DNA of 64,000 nucleotides from JAAXGX01 sp965221595 (GTDB lineage: Bacteria > Acidobacteriota > Vicinamibacteria > Vicinamibacterales > UBA8438), in NCBI GenBank assembly GCA_965221595.1, contig OZ244900.1, positions 3,038,001 through 3,102,000 on the forward strand. Direction: 5' to 3'. This document shows, piece by piece, positions 1 through 8,667 of this stretch. The notes under the pieces are model-generated. The model worked only from the letters and a program-made list of their open reading frames with translations, did not search any database and was not told the origin of the DNA. Both the position numbers and the translations under genes were made by a program. Within the stretch, counting starts at the first letter, position 1. Each line of letters opens with the position of its first letter.

Positions 1-95
1 TCCAGCGTGCGCAGCGGGGTGGCCAGTGTGCCGGAGGGGTCGCTGAGGGCCAGGCCGATGCGGCGCTCTCCCACGTCGATGCCCAGCGTGCGCAT
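1..95 (-). CDS. ruvX: RuvX/YqgF-type Holliday junction resolvase, N-terminal part
   Basis: The minus strand from the ATG at 95 reads MRTLGIDVGERRIGLALSD, the diagnostic N-terminus of the YqgF/RuvX RNase H-like family, with the first catalytic Asp inside GIDVG. Family members resolve Holliday junctions or process the 5' end of pre-16S rRNA in the cytoplasm. Only about 31 residues lie in the window because the gene runs off the left edge. It is divergent from the S41-like gene, so the roughly 60-base gap should hold both promoters. Family assignment is confident; the cellular role is inferred from the family. Confidence 0.85.
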   Translation of the reverse strand, partial: MRTLGIDVGERRIGLALSDPSGTLATPLRTL

Positions 96-156
96 CGTGT
101 GAGCGTACCGGTGGGTGGCGGCCCTGTCCACCGATCCGCTAGAATGCGTGGCTGTC

Positions 157-1335
157 ATGTCTACGCGCACGCGCCTCGCCTTTCTACTGCTGACCCTGCC
201 GGTGGTCGCCTTCACGCTCGTGGGCGGCTATCTGGGTCAGGCCGTCGCCCGCGAAGACACCTACCGGCACCTGCGTATCTTCGAGGACGTCGTCTCGCTC
301 ATCACGGAGAACTACGTCGAGGACGCCGACCTCGAAGACGTCATGACCGGGGCGCTCCGAGGCTTGACGAACGGGCTGGATGCCGACAGCACGTACCTCT
401 CGCCGGAACAGGTGGCGCGTCTCGCGAGCGGCGCGCCCGCCGCGGGCGCCGGAGTCGGCGTCGAGACGACGAGCCGCTACTACACGCAGATCGTGGCCGT
501 ACGCGACGGCTCGCCGGCCGCCCGCGCCGGCCTGCAGCCCGGTGACTACATTCGGGCCATCGACGACGAGCCCACGCGGCGCCTGTCGAGCCTCGACAGC
601 GTAGAGCGGCTGAGCGGCGCGCCCGGTTCCACGGTCCGCCTGTCGCTGCTGCGGGGCAACACCTCCGAGCCGTACGACATCGAGCTCGTGCGGCAGGTGC
701 CGCTCAGCCCCGATGTGACGGCGCGGATGCTGCCCGACGGCGTCGGGTACCTGCGCGTGCCCGCGTTCCCGGCCGGCGCGTCCGCCGCGATCGAGCGAAC
801 GGTCCGGCAACTGGCCGCCGACGGCGCGACGCGGCTCCTGGTCGACGTGCGGAACTGCGCCGGCGGTGTACTCGACGAGGGAATCGCCGCAGCGCGGCTG
901 TTCGTGGCGACGGGGACGCTGTTGCGCCGCGCGGAGACCGGCGGGCTCGAGGAACCCATCGAGGCCACCGCGGGGCAGGACGCCATCGAGACCCCGCTCG
1001 TCCTGCTGACGAACTTCGGGACCGCGGATGCCGCGGAGCTGTTCGTGGCCGGGTTGACGACGGGGAGCGGGCGGGCCGAGTCGGTAGGCCAGCGCACGGC
1101 CGGGCGCGTGAGCCTGCAGAAGCTGGTTCCGCTGCCCGACGGCAGCGGCCTCTGGCTGTCCTGGGCGCGCTACCAGCACGCCTCGGGCGATCCGCTGCAC
1201 CGCCGCGGCGTGGAGCCTACGATTGCCGTCAGCGTGCCGCGCGTGGAGCTCGGCGAGCCGGCCCCGGCAGGCGACCCCATCCTCGAGCGGGCGCTCGAAC
1301 ACGTCGGCCGCGAGTCGCGGCCGGCGGCCGGGTAG
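157..1335 (+). CDS. Peptidase S41 (CtpA/Tsp-like) homologue lacking catalytic residues
   Basis: This 392-residue protein has an N-terminal signal/anchor segment (about 6-25), a PDZ domain (about 90-175) and a C-terminal-processing-protease fold with VRNCAGG where active enzymes have LRNNPGG-like sequence. The catalytic serine region, normally GSASASEI, reads GTADAAEL, so Asp291 occupies the nucleophile position, and the catalytic Lys about 25 residues later is Arg317. As in Tsp alignments, the third triad position (Asp) is Thr or Gly here. It is therefore probably a periplasmic pseudoprotease that binds C-termini through PDZ. The start was placed at the ATG at 157, directly before the hydrophobic segment; an upstream ATG at 115 would add 14 non-signal-like residues. 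Confidence 0.85.
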   Translation: MSTRTRLAFLLLTLPVVAFTLVGGYLGQAVAREDTYRHLRIFEDVVSLITENYVEDADLEDVMTGALRGLTNGLDADSTYLSPEQVARLASGAPAAGAGVGVETTSRYYTQIVAVRDGSPAARAGLQPGDYIRAIDDEPTRRLSSLDSVERLSGAPGSTVRLSLLRGNTSEPYDIELVRQVPLSPDVTARMLPDGVGYLRVPAFPAGASAAIERTVRQLAADGATRLLVDVRNCAGGVLDEGIAAARLFVATGTLLRRAETGGLEEPIEATAGQDAIETPLVLLTNFGTADAAELFVAGLTTGSGRAESVGQRTAGRVSLQKLVPLPDGSGLWLSWARYQHASGDPLHRRGVEPTIAVSVPRVELGEPAPAGDPILERALEHVGRESRPAAG

Positions 1336-1425
1336 TCCCCCGCCGGACCGCGGCAACAGGCGGCACGACCCGGCCGGCCGCCGACACGCAGCGGACCGCC
1401 CCGCCGGCCGCTATCCCGCGAGCGG

Positions 1426-1454
1426 TTGACGCGCTTCGCCGGTATGCGCAATCA
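1426..1454 (+). promoter_or_regulatory. Candidate promoter for tRNA-Val/thrS
   Basis: A TTGACG hexamer at 1426-1431 is followed 17 bases later by CAATCA (1449-1454). The -35 is good and the -10 poor. It lies 40-70 bases before tRNA-Val in an otherwise featureless gap of about 160 bases. Inference only. Confidence 0.25.
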
Positions 1455-1495
1455 TGACTTGGATCGACAGCCGGGGCGAGTTGACTCCAACGCAT

Positions 1496-1572
1496 AGGCG
1501 CGTAGCTCAGTTGGTTAGAGCGCCTGCTTGACATGCAGGAGGTCGGCGGTTCAAGTCCGCCCGTGCCTACCA
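1496..1572 (+). tRNA. tRNA-Val (anticodon GAC)
   Basis: A full cloverleaf can be drawn: acceptor AGGCGCG pairing with CGTGCCT (one G-T pair), D arm with AGCTCAGTTGGTTAGAGC, anticodon stem CCTGC/GCAGG around loop TTGACAT (anticodon GAC), and T arm GGCGG-TTCAAGT-CCGCC. The discriminator is A1569 and CCA (1570-1572) is encoded. It ends only 25 bases before thrS, so the two may share a transcript that is processed. Confidence 0.95.
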
Positions 1573-1597
1573 CGCCTTCCTCGAGCCGAACCACCGC

Positions 1598-3520
1598 ATG
1601 AGCCAGGTCATCGTCACGTTGCCGGATGGGTCCACGCGAAACGTGCCGGCCGGCACGGTCGTTTCCTCCGTGGCCGCCGACATCTCGCCGCGCCTGGCGA
1701 AGCAGGCCCTGGCAGCGTCCGTGAACGGGCGGCTGGTCGACCTGTCGTACTGCCTCGACAACGACGCCGCGGTGCGATTCGTGACCCCCGACGCAGCCGA
1801 GGCGCTCGAGCTGTACCGCCACAGCACCGCACACCTGCTCGCCGCAGCCGTGACGGCACTCTTTCCGGAGGCCCAGTGCGGCATCGGGCCCCCGATCGAC
1901 GATGGGTTCTTCTACGACTTCGTCGTCGATCGCCCGTTCGTACCAGAGGACCTCGAGGCCATCGAGCGCAAGATGGCCGAGATTGCCGCGCAGGACCTGC
2001 GCTACGAGCGGAAAATGATGCCCAAGGAGGACGCCAAGGCGTACTTCCGCGACCGGGGCGAGCCGCTCAAGGTCCAACTGATCGAGGAGAAGGGCGGACC
2101 GGTCGTCTCGTGCTACACCATCGAGGACGCCTTCATCGACTTCTGCACCGGGCCGCACGTGCCGTCCACGGGCCGGCTGAAGGCGTTCAAGGTACTCAGC
2201 AGCTCGAACGCCTACTGGAAGGGCGATGCGCGCAACCAGCCGATGCAGCGCATCTACGGCACGGCCTTCTTCAAGGCTTCCGAGCTCCAGGCGCACCTGA
2301 CGAGGTTGGCCGAAGCCAGGCAGCGCGACCACCGCAGGCTCGGCCGCGAGCTGGGCCTGTTCATGTTCCACCCCGTCGCCCCGGGGGCACCGTTCTGGCA
2401 GGCAAAGGGCGCCACGCTCTACCGCCTGCTGGCCGATTACATGCGCGACGCCATCGCGGGCGAGGGCTACCAGGAAGTCAGGACGCCGCTCGTTTTCAAC
2501 AAGACGCTGTGGGAGACGTCGGGTCACTGGGAGCACTACCGCGAGAACATGTTCCTGGTGGAGTCGGACGGCCAGGCGTCCGGCCTCAAGGCCATGAACT
2601 GTCCCGGCCACATGCTGCTCTTCGCGAGCGAGGTGCGGAGCTACCGCGACCTGCCCCTGCGCTATGCCGATCAGGGCGTGCTGCATCGCAACGAGGCCTC
2701 GGGGGTGCTGTCCGGCCTGACGCGGGTGCGCCAGTTCTCTCAGGACGACGCGCACTGCTTCATCACCGAGGACCAGATCGGCGCCGAGGTGGAGCGTCTG
2801 CTGCGACTCGTCGATCGCGTATACGAGGATTTCGGGCTCGACTACGGCATCGAACTCTCGACGCGTCCGGACGATCATCTGGGCAGCATCGAGACGTGGA
2901 ACCACGCGGAGTCCCAGCTCAAGGGGGCGATCGAGGCGACCGGCGAGCCGTATGCCGTCTCCGAAGGCGACGGGAGCTTCTACGGGCCGAAGATCGACGT
3001 GCACGTAACCGATGCGCTCGGGCGGCGGTGGCAGTGCGCCACCATCCAGCTCGACTACCAGATGCCGCAGCGGTTCGGCTTGAAGTACATCGGCGCGGAC
3101 AACACCGAGCACACGCCCGTCCTGATCCACCGTGCCATCTACGGCAGCTTCGAGCGCTTCATCGCGTTGCTGATCGAGCACTATGCCGGTGCGTTCCCGC
3201 TGTGGCTCGCACCGGTGCAGGCCACGGTGATCCCGATTGCCGATCGGCATGCCGAGCCGGCCGCGGCGGTGCAGCGGGAACTGATCGCCGCCGGCCTGCG
3301 CGTGGAGCTCGACGCCCGCCAGGAAAAGATCGGGTATAAGATTCGCGAGGCGCAACTGCAGAAGGTGCCCTACATGCTGGTCGTCGGGGACCGCGAGGTG
3401 GCGGACGGCACCGTGGCGGTACGGACTCGCGGCGGCGGGAACCGGGGTGCGCAGGACGTCTCCGCGTTCCTCCGCGCGGCGCTCGACGAAGTGCGGCGGA
3501 AGCGGTCGGCGCCGGAGTAG
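1598..3520 (+). CDS. thrS: Threonyl-tRNA synthetase
   Basis: The 640-residue class II synthetase is full length. In order it has a TGS domain (1-62), an editing domain with HSTAH (about residues 75-79), the catalytic core with the zinc-site region AMNCPGH and motif 2 around QFSQDDAHCF, motif 3 near GADNTEHTP, and a C-terminal anticodon-binding domain. It charges tRNA-Thr in the cytoplasm and edits mischarged Ser-tRNA. It heads the translation run thrS-infC-rpmI-rplT-pheS-pheT. The ATG at 1598 begins the TGS domain at the expected residue. No T-box or other leader structure is evident in the 25 bases separating it from tRNA-Val. Confidence 0.98.
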   Translation: MSQVIVTLPDGSTRNVPAGTVVSSVAADISPRLAKQALAASVNGRLVDLSYCLDNDAAVRFVTPDAAEALELYRHSTAHLLAAAVTALFPEAQCGIGPPIDDGFFYDFVVDRPFVPEDLEAIERKMAEIAAQDLRYERKMMPKEDAKAYFRDRGEPLKVQLIEEKGGPVVSCYTIEDAFIDFCTGPHVPSTGRLKAFKVLSSSNAYWKGDARNQPMQRIYGTAFFKASELQAHLTRLAEARQRDHRRLGRELGLFMFHPVAPGAPFWQAKGATLYRLLADYMRDAIAGEGYQEVRTPLVFNKTLWETSGHWEHYRENMFLVESDGQASGLKAMNCPGHMLLFASEVRSYRDLPLRYADQGVLHRNEASGVLSGLTRVRQFSQDDAHCFITEDQIGAEVERLLRLVDRVYEDFGLDYGIELSTRPDDHLGSIETWNHAESQLKGAIEATGEPYAVSEGDGSFYGPKIDVHVTDALGRRWQCATIQLDYQMPQRFGLKYIGADNTEHTPVLIHRAIYGSFERFIALLIEHYAGAFPLWLAPVQATVIPIADRHAEPAAAVQRELIAAGLRVELDARQEKIGYKIREAQLQKVPYMLVVGDREVADGTVAVRTRGGGNRGAQDVSAFLRAALDEVRRKRSAPE

Positions 3521-3544
3521 AATCAACCAGAAGGGAGCCCAGCT

Positions 3545-4105
3545 ATAGCTTTCGGAAGAGGACCGCGCCGGGACTTTCGTGCGAACCGCACGCGCATCAA
3601 CGAACGCATTCGCGTGAGAGAAATCCGGGTGATCGACGACGGGGGCGAGCAGCTCGGCGTGATGGCCCCGCAGCAGGCGCTGGCGATCGCCCGCAGCAAG
3701 GGGCTCGACCTCGTGGAAGTCTCGCCCACGGCGCAGCCTCCCGTCTGCCGCATCACCGACTACGGCCGCTACCAGTATCAGGAACAGAAGCGGACGCGGC
3801 AGGCGAAGAAGCACCAGAAGACCATCGAGATCAAGGAGATCAAGTTCCGGCCGAAGGTCGACGAGCACGACTACCAGTTCAAGAAGAAGCACGTGGAGCG
3901 CTTCCTGGCTCACGGCGACAAGGTGAAGGCCACCATCTTCTTTCGCGGCCGCGAAATGGCTCATCCGGAGTACGGGCGGCACATTCTCGACCGGCTCGTG
4001 GAGGAACTCGTGGAGGTCGCCACGCAGGAGACCATGCCGCGCATGGAAGGGAACCAGATGCACACCATTCTGGCCAGCAAGACCGTGACCCGGAAACGGC
4101 ACTAG
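3545..4105 (+). CDS. infC: Translation initiation factor IF-3, apparent AUA start
   Basis: IF-3 binds the 30S subunit, blocks premature 50S joining and proofreads the start codon. The frame carries the complete IF-3 N-domain (INERIRVREI followed by EQLGVM), the lysine-rich linker and the C-domain. The first standard start, GTG at 3614, would delete the conserved INERIRV segment. The frame upstream has ATA at 3545 preceded by AAGGGAG (3531-3537) at a 7-base spacing, giving a 186-residue protein of normal IF-3 length. infC is known to start at rare codons (AUU in Escherichia coli), which lets IF-3 repress its own synthesis, so an AUA start is plausible. The exact codon is inferred. Confidence 0.93.
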   Translation: MAFGRGPRRDFRANRTRINERIRVREIRVIDDGGEQLGVMAPQQALAIARSKGLDLVEVSPTAQPPVCRITDYGRYQYQEQKRTRQAKKHQKTIEIKEIKFRPKVDEHDYQFKKKHVERFLAHGDKVKATIFFRGREMAHPEYGRHILDRLVEELVEVATQETMPRMEGNQMHTILASKTVTRKRH

Positions 4106-4143
4106 CGACTGGTCTCGGCCGGCATTGGATTCAAGGTACCGAG

Positions 4144-4341
4144 ATGCCCAAATTGAAGACGCACCGGGGAGCCGCCAAGCGGTTCAACACGACCGGGACC
4201 GGCAAACTCCGGCGCAGCAAGGCGTTCAAGCAGCACATCCTGACCAGCAAGACCGCCAAACGGCGGCGCGGGCTGCGCGGCACGACGACGGTGGCCGACG
4301 CCGATGCGCCGCGGCTGAAGCGGATGATTCCGTACAAGTGA
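4144..4341 (+). CDS. rpmI: Ribosomal protein bL35
   Basis: The protein is a 65-residue, strongly basic bL35 beginning MPKLKTHRGAAKRF, with the typical TGTGKLRR and HILTSKTAKRRR stretches. It is a component of the 50S subunit. It lies 38 bases after infC and 31 bases before rplT, in the conserved infC-rpmI-rplT operon. Confidence 0.98.
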   Translation: MPKLKTHRGAAKRFNTTGTGKLRRSKAFKQHILTSKTAKRRRGLRGTTTVADADAPRLKRMIPYK

Positions 4342-4372
4342 GGCCGGACTCCGTACGGCAAGGAAACGAGAC

Positions 4373-4750
4373 ATGCCCCGAGTGAAACGTGGAACCCTGC
4401 GGCGCGCCAAGCGGCGGCGTCTGCTGGCCAGAGCCAAGGGCTTCTATCAGACCAAGAGCAAGCTGTACCGCGCCGCCAAGGAAGCGGTCGACACGTCGCT
4501 GAGCTACGCCTTTGTCGGCCGCCGCCGCAAGAAGCGCGATTTCCGCCGCCTGTGGGTAATCCGGATCAACGCCGCCGCGCGCCTGCACGACCTGAGCTAC
4601 AGCCAGTTCATGAACGGCCTGAAACGCGCCGGCGTCATCCTCGATCGGAAGACCCTCGCCGACCTGGCGGTGCGCGACCCCGAGGCCTTCACGCATCTGG
4701 CGGGCCGCGCGCGCGACGCGCGCGACGCGGCGGCCGCCGCCGGCAGCTAG
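4373..4750 (+). CDS. rplT: Ribosomal protein bL20
   Basis: This 125-residue bL20 starts MPRVKRGTLRRAKRRR and contains the conserved YAFVGRRRKKRDFR and WVIRINAAAR segments. It is an early 50S assembly protein and, in other bacteria, a translational repressor of rpmI-rplT. The C-terminus is slightly longer and alanine-rich. Its stop codon TAG (4748-4750) lies inside the left terminal repeat of the element that follows. Confidence 0.98.
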   Translation: MPRVKRGTLRRAKRRRLLARAKGFYQTKSKLYRAAKEAVDTSLSYAFVGRRRKKRDFRRLWVIRINAAARLHDLSYSQFMNGLKRAGVILDRKTLADLAVRDPEAFTHLAGRARDARDAAAAAGS

Positions 4751-4912
4751 CCGCCCGTGGCAAGAGGCCCTGCCGCCTGCGACCGGCGCTGCATCCCGCC
4801 TGACGGCGTTGTCCCTCGGTCGCACAGGCCCGCTATGCTCCCTCGTCATGCCTTGTCAGCCCGGCGCCGCGCCCGTCTCGGTGTGACGCGGGGTTTCACC
4901 ACGGGCTGCTAG
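4747..4912. repeat. Long copy of dispersed repeat with terminal inverted repeats
   Basis: The 166-base element fills the whole rplT-pheS gap. Its ends, CTAGCCGCCCGTGG and CCACGGGCTGCTAG, are inverted repeats matching at 13 of 14 positions. The interior (CCCGCCTGACGGCGTTG, then CTCCCTCGTC) recurs in the copy at 8964-9130. The left end supplies the rplT stop and the right end adjoins the pheS start. The layout resembles a MITE or a large REP element. Confidence 0.75.
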
Positions 4913-6009
4913 TGCCCGACGCGCCTGCCGTCGGCGAGGTTCGGGCCGCGTTCCTGGCCGAACTCGGGCAGACGGCCTCAGCCGCACAGATCCAGGAAGT
5001 CCGCAACCGGTACTTGGGCCGCAAGCGCGGCGCGGTTACGGCACTGCTCAAGTCGGTGGCCCAGGCCGCCCCCGAGGCTCGCCGGGATCTCGGACGGCAG
5101 GCCAACGCGTTGAAGCGCGAGATCGAGCGGGCGCTGGCCGAGCGGAGCCGGTCCGTGACCGCGGCGCCGGCGGAACGGCGGCCCGGCGACACCCCCGCCG
5201 GGGCTGAGCACGCGGGCGGGCGGGGCGAGCCGGTCGACGTCACGCTGCCCGGGCGCGACATCCGCATCGGCAACCGCCACCCCCTGACCGTGGTCCGCGA
5301 GGAAATCGAGACCATCTTCACTGGGCTCGGCTTCGAGATCGTCGAGGGCCCGGAGGTGGAGGACGACTACCACAACTTCGAAGCGCTGAACATGCCGCCG
5401 GAGCATCCGGCCCGCGACATGCAGGACACGCTGTACCTCGAGGCGCCGCTGCGGACGCCGGCCGGGCGGCCCGGGACCCTGCTGCGTACGCACACCTCCG
5501 GCATGCAGATCCGCTACATGGAGACGCACGAGCCGCCAGTGCGGATCATCGCGCCCGGCCTCGTCTATCGACGCGACACCCCGGACCTGACCCACTCGCC
5601 GATGTTCCAGCAGGTCGAGGGGCTGCTGGTCGGCGAGAGCGTGACGATGGCCGACCTCAAGGGCACGCTCGAGTGCTTCCTGCGGCAACTCTTCGAGCCC
5701 GACACGCGGGTCATGTTCCGTCCGAGCTTCTTCCCGTACACCGAGCCGAGCGCCGAGGTGTTCATCAGTTGCGTCTTCTGCCGCAGCAACGGCTGCGCGG
5801 TCTGCAAGCGGACCGGCTGGCTCGAGATCCTGGGCAGCGGCATGGTGCATCCGGCCGTGCTCGAAGCCGTCGGCTACGACCCCGAGCGACTGACCGGCTG
5901 GGCGTTCGGTGTGGGCATCGACCGCATTGCGATTTTGAAGTACCGCGTCGAGGACATCCGCGCGTTCTACGACAACGACCTGCGACTGCTGGAGCAGTTC
6001 CCCCTGTGA
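4912..6009 (+). CDS. pheS: Phenylalanyl-tRNA synthetase alpha subunit
   Basis: The 365-residue alpha subunit has an N-terminal coiled-coil tRNA-binding region (to about 110) and the class II catalytic core, with THTSGMQIRYM, the motif 2 region VYRRDTPDLTHSPMF and GWAFGVGIDRIAILKY near the C-terminus. It pairs with PheT as an alpha2beta2 enzyme. The GTG start at 4912 overlaps the last base of the upstream repeat and has only a weak Shine-Dalgarno sequence, so the repeat may set its expression. The stop overlaps the pheT start (GTGA). Confidence 0.97.
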   Translation: MPDAPAVGEVRAAFLAELGQTASAAQIQEVRNRYLGRKRGAVTALLKSVAQAAPEARRDLGRQANALKREIERALAERSRSVTAAPAERRPGDTPAGAEHAGGRGEPVDVTLPGRDIRIGNRHPLTVVREEIETIFTGLGFEIVEGPEVEDDYHNFEALNMPPEHPARDMQDTLYLEAPLRTPAGRPGTLLRTHTSGMQIRYMETHEPPVRIIAPGLVYRRDTPDLTHSPMFQQVEGLLVGESVTMADLKGTLECFLRQLFEPDTRVMFRPSFFPYTEPSAEVFISCVFCRSNGCAVCKRTGWLEILGSGMVHPAVLEAVGYDPERLTGWAFGVGIDRIAILKYRVEDIRAFYDNDLRLLEQFPL

Positions 6010-8147
6010 AAATCCTCGTCTCGTGGTTGCGCGAGCTGGTGCCCGTCGAGGCAGGCATCGAGGATCTCGCCGATGCCCTCACGCGGCACGGATTCGAGGT
6101 GTCGGCAGTCGATCCGGCCCCGCCCGTGCCGGATCGGCCGACCGCGGGGGCGGACGCGGTCCTCGACCTCGAGATTACGACCAACCGCCCGGACTGCCTG
6201 AGCATGGTGGGCATGGCCCGGGAGGTATCGACCATCTACGGCCTGCCCCTGCACCAACCGACGGGGGCGGACGCCGTCACGGGCGCAGGGCCGCTGACGG
6301 TCACCATCGAGGACGAGGCGGAGGGCTTGTGTCCGCGCTACGCCGCCGCGGTCGCGGACGTGACTGTCGGCGCGTCGCCCGGCTGGATGGCTGCCCGGCT
6401 GGAGGCCGCCGGCGTGCGTCCAATCAACAACGTCGTCGACGTGACCAACTACGTGATGATCGAGCTCGGCCAGCCGTTGCACGCCTTCGATCTCGACCGG
6501 CTCGCGGGCCGGGAGCTGCGCGTGCGGTTGGCCCGGCCGGGCGAGTCGGCGCGCACCCTGGACGGCGTCGAGCGCACGCTCCCCGCCGGCACGCTCGTCA
6601 TCGCCGACGCCGCGCGCGTGCAGGCCGTGGCCGGCGTCATGGGCGGCGCCGAGTCGGAGGTGACCGGCTCTACGACGCGGGTAGCGCTCGAAAGCGCCTG
6701 GTTCGATCCGCGGTCGGTCCGGCGCACCAGCAGGCGGCTGGCGCTGTCGACCGACGCCTCCTACCGGTTCGAGCGCGGCGCCGACATCGAGGCGCCGGTG
6801 CGGGCGCTGCGGCGTGTGCAGGCGTTGCTGCGCGAGACGGGCGCCGGCTCGCCGCGCGGCGCCATCGTCGACCGCTACCCCGCGCCGCGCACGGCGACGA
6901 CCGTGACGCTGCGCCTGGCCCGCATCCGGCGCGTGCTCGGCGTCGACATCGAGCCGGCCTTCGCGGTCTCCACGCTCGAGCGCTTGGGATTCGACGCCGA
7001 GCCGGCGGCGGCCGGCGACGACGGCCGCGCGTGGCGGGTCACCGTCCCGTCGCAGCGGGTCGACGTCAGTCGCGAGATCGACCTTGTCGAGGAAGTGGCC
7101 CGACACCACGGCTACGACCGCCTGCCGGCCACGTTCCCGGCGGCGGTGCGGCCGCCCGCGCCGCCGAGCAACGCCTTCGCCCGGCGGCAGCTGCTGCGCC
7201 GGGTGCTCACGGCATGCGGCTGCAGCGAGGCGATCACCTACGGGTTCATCGAAGAGGCGGCTGCGGCGCCGTTCGTCGACCGGCCCGCCGATCTCGTCCG
7301 CATCGCCAATCCACTGGCCGAGACGTCCGCGGTGCTCCGGCCGGCGCTGCTTCCGGGCCTGGTCGATGCGCTCATCTACAATCGCCGGCGCGAGCATCGC
7401 GACATCCGCCTCTTCGAAATCGGCCACCGCTTCACGACCGCCCAGGGCGAGACGCCTGGATTCGCCGTGGCGCTCACGGGCGCGAGCCACCCCGAGCACT
7501 GGAGCAACGGCGGGCGCTGGCGCGGAGGCGCGCCCCCGATCGACCTCTTCGACGTGACCGGCATCGTCGGCCGTGTGTGCGAGGCGCTGGGCGTGGCGGC
7601 CGCGTTCGAGGCGCCCGCGACGCGGCCGTACGGCCCGTTCGTCACAGGCCGCACGGCCGCGGTCCAAGCGACGGCGCGCGACGGCGCCGAGGTCTTGACG
7701 CTCGGCTACGCCGGGCAGCTCGTGCCGGAACTTGCGGCGGCCCGCGGGCTGTCCGCCGGGGACGAAGCCGTCTACGTGGCTGAGCTGGACCTCGACCTGC
7801 TGGCCCGCGTGGCGACGGACCGCCGCCGGGTGGCCGCGGCCCCGCTCCCGCGCCATCCCTCCATGGTCCGCGACCTGGCGGTGACCGTCGACGCCACCTT
7901 GCCCGCGGCCACGGTTCGTGGCACGATTCGTTCGGCTGCGCCGGAGGCGTTGCGGCAGGTGCGCGAGTTCGACCGGTACACCGGCGCGGGTGTTCCCGAG
8001 GGCCGCGTCAGCCTGGCCTTCCGCCTGACGTTTCGAGCACCCGATCGCACATTGACGGACGCCGAGGTCGAACAGGCAATGCGCGCCATCGTGGCTCGTC
8101 TGACAGCGGAGCACGCTGTACAGCTCCGCGGGGAATCCGCGCCGTAG
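6006..8147 (+). CDS. pheT: Phenylalanyl-tRNA synthetase beta subunit, short form
   Basis: The 713-residue beta subunit starts at GTG 6006, overlapping the pheS stop by GTGA (translational coupling). It begins directly with the B1 fold (KILVSWLRELVPVEAG, then DLEITTNRPDCLSMVGMARE) and lacks room for the EMAP/OB-fold tRNA-binding domain that most bacterial PheT proteins of about 790 residues carry after residue 40. The B3/B4 editing region, the B5 domain, the catalytic-like core and the C-terminal anticodon-binding ferredoxin fold (LPRHPSMVRDLAVTVD) are present. Confidence 0.96.
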   Translation: MKILVSWLRELVPVEAGIEDLADALTRHGFEVSAVDPAPPVPDRPTAGADAVLDLEITTNRPDCLSMVGMAREVSTIYGLPLHQPTGADAVTGAGPLTVTIEDEAEGLCPRYAAAVADVTVGASPGWMAARLEAAGVRPINNVVDVTNYVMIELGQPLHAFDLDRLAGRELRVRLARPGESARTLDGVERTLPAGTLVIADAARVQAVAGVMGGAESEVTGSTTRVALESAWFDPRSVRRTSRRLALSTDASYRFERGADIEAPVRALRRVQALLRETGAGSPRGAIVDRYPAPRTATTVTLRLARIRRVLGVDIEPAFAVSTLERLGFDAEPAAAGDDGRAWRVTVPSQRVDVSREIDLVEEVARHHGYDRLPATFPAAVRPPAPPSNAFARRQLLRRVLTACGCSEAITYGFIEEAAAAPFVDRPADLVRIANPLAETSAVLRPALLPGLVDALIYNRRREHRDIRLFEIGHRFTTAQGETPGFAVALTGASHPEHWSNGGRWRGGAPPIDLFDVTGIVGRVCEALGVAAAFEAPATRPYGPFVTGRTAAVQATARDGAEVLTLGYAGQLVPELAAARGLSAGDEAVYVAELDLDLLARVATDRRRVAAAPLPRHPSMVRDLAVTVDATLPAATVRGTIRSAAPEALRQVREFDRYTGAGVPEGRVSLAFRLTFRAPDRTLTDAEVEQAMRAIVARLTAEHAVQLRGESAP

Positions 8148-8227
8148 ACGCGGCCAGGCGCGCGCAGCCGCCGTCTGCCCGGCGCCCGAGAGCATCGATG
8201 TCCAACGACATCGAGGGAGTTGAAGCA

Positions 8228-8578
8228 ATGCCAGAGGAGCTTGTGGAAGAACAGATAATGGAGGACCCGCTCGACGCATCGGTGGCGGTGCCGGCGCCGG
8301 AGGCGGACGCGGGGTCGGGCGACGACCAGGTCGACCAGATCGAACGTCTGGCCGGCAAGGTGAAAGGGCTGATCGCCCTGACGGAGCAGAACCGGACCGA
8401 GCTGGCCCAGGCAAGCGCAGAGAACGAGCGGCTGCAGCTCGAGAACGAGGAGCTCCGTGCGCAGCTGGCAGCCGCCGAATCGACCTCGGCCGAGCTCACT
8501 ACGGTGTTGGCCGAGCGCGAGCAGGTCCGCTCCCGTGTTCAGGAGCTGCTCGAGCAGCTGGAGGCAATCGACATCTAG
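8228..8578 (+). CDS. ZapB-like coiled-coil protein
   Basis: This acidic protein of about 116 residues has an unstructured N-terminus and then one long predicted coiled coil (IERLAGKVKGLIALTEQN to the end) with leucines at heptad spacing. Such proteins sit directly upstream of zapA in many bacteria and are annotated as ZapB-like or cell-division coiled-coil proteins; a role at the Z-ring is inferred from this neighbourhood. The start at 8228 follows GAGGGAG with an 8-base gap; an upstream ATG at 8198 has no such site. The stop TAG lies in a short repeat copy. Confidence 0.75.
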   Translation: MPEELVEEQIMEDPLDASVAVPAPEADAGSGDDQVDQIERLAGKVKGLIALTEQNRTELAQASAENERLQLENEELRAQLAAAESTSAELTTVLAEREQVRSRVQELLEQLEAIDI

Positions 8579-8604
8579 CAACCCGTTTTGCCACGGGCTG
8601 CCAG
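8575..8604. repeat. Short degenerate copy of the dispersed repeat
   Basis: CTAGCAACCCG followed by TTTTGCCACGGGCTGCCAG matches both ends of the element at 47700-47753 with the middle missing. It begins in the stop codon of the ZapB-like gene. The stretch to 8650 may hold a second eroded end (CCGCGGGCTCCC). Confidence 0.5.
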
Positions 8605-8667
8605 CCGTCTGCGCCGTAGAGCAGGGCCCCTGCCGCGGGCTCCCGGCGAACGTCAGGACTCCGACTC

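Noticed and set aside
1229..4102. A 957-codon open frame on the minus strand across thrS and infC
   Set aside because: It lies antisense to thrS, infC and the 3' end of the S41-like gene; its product is His/Arg/Leu-rich with no domain. It is a product of high GC codon bias.
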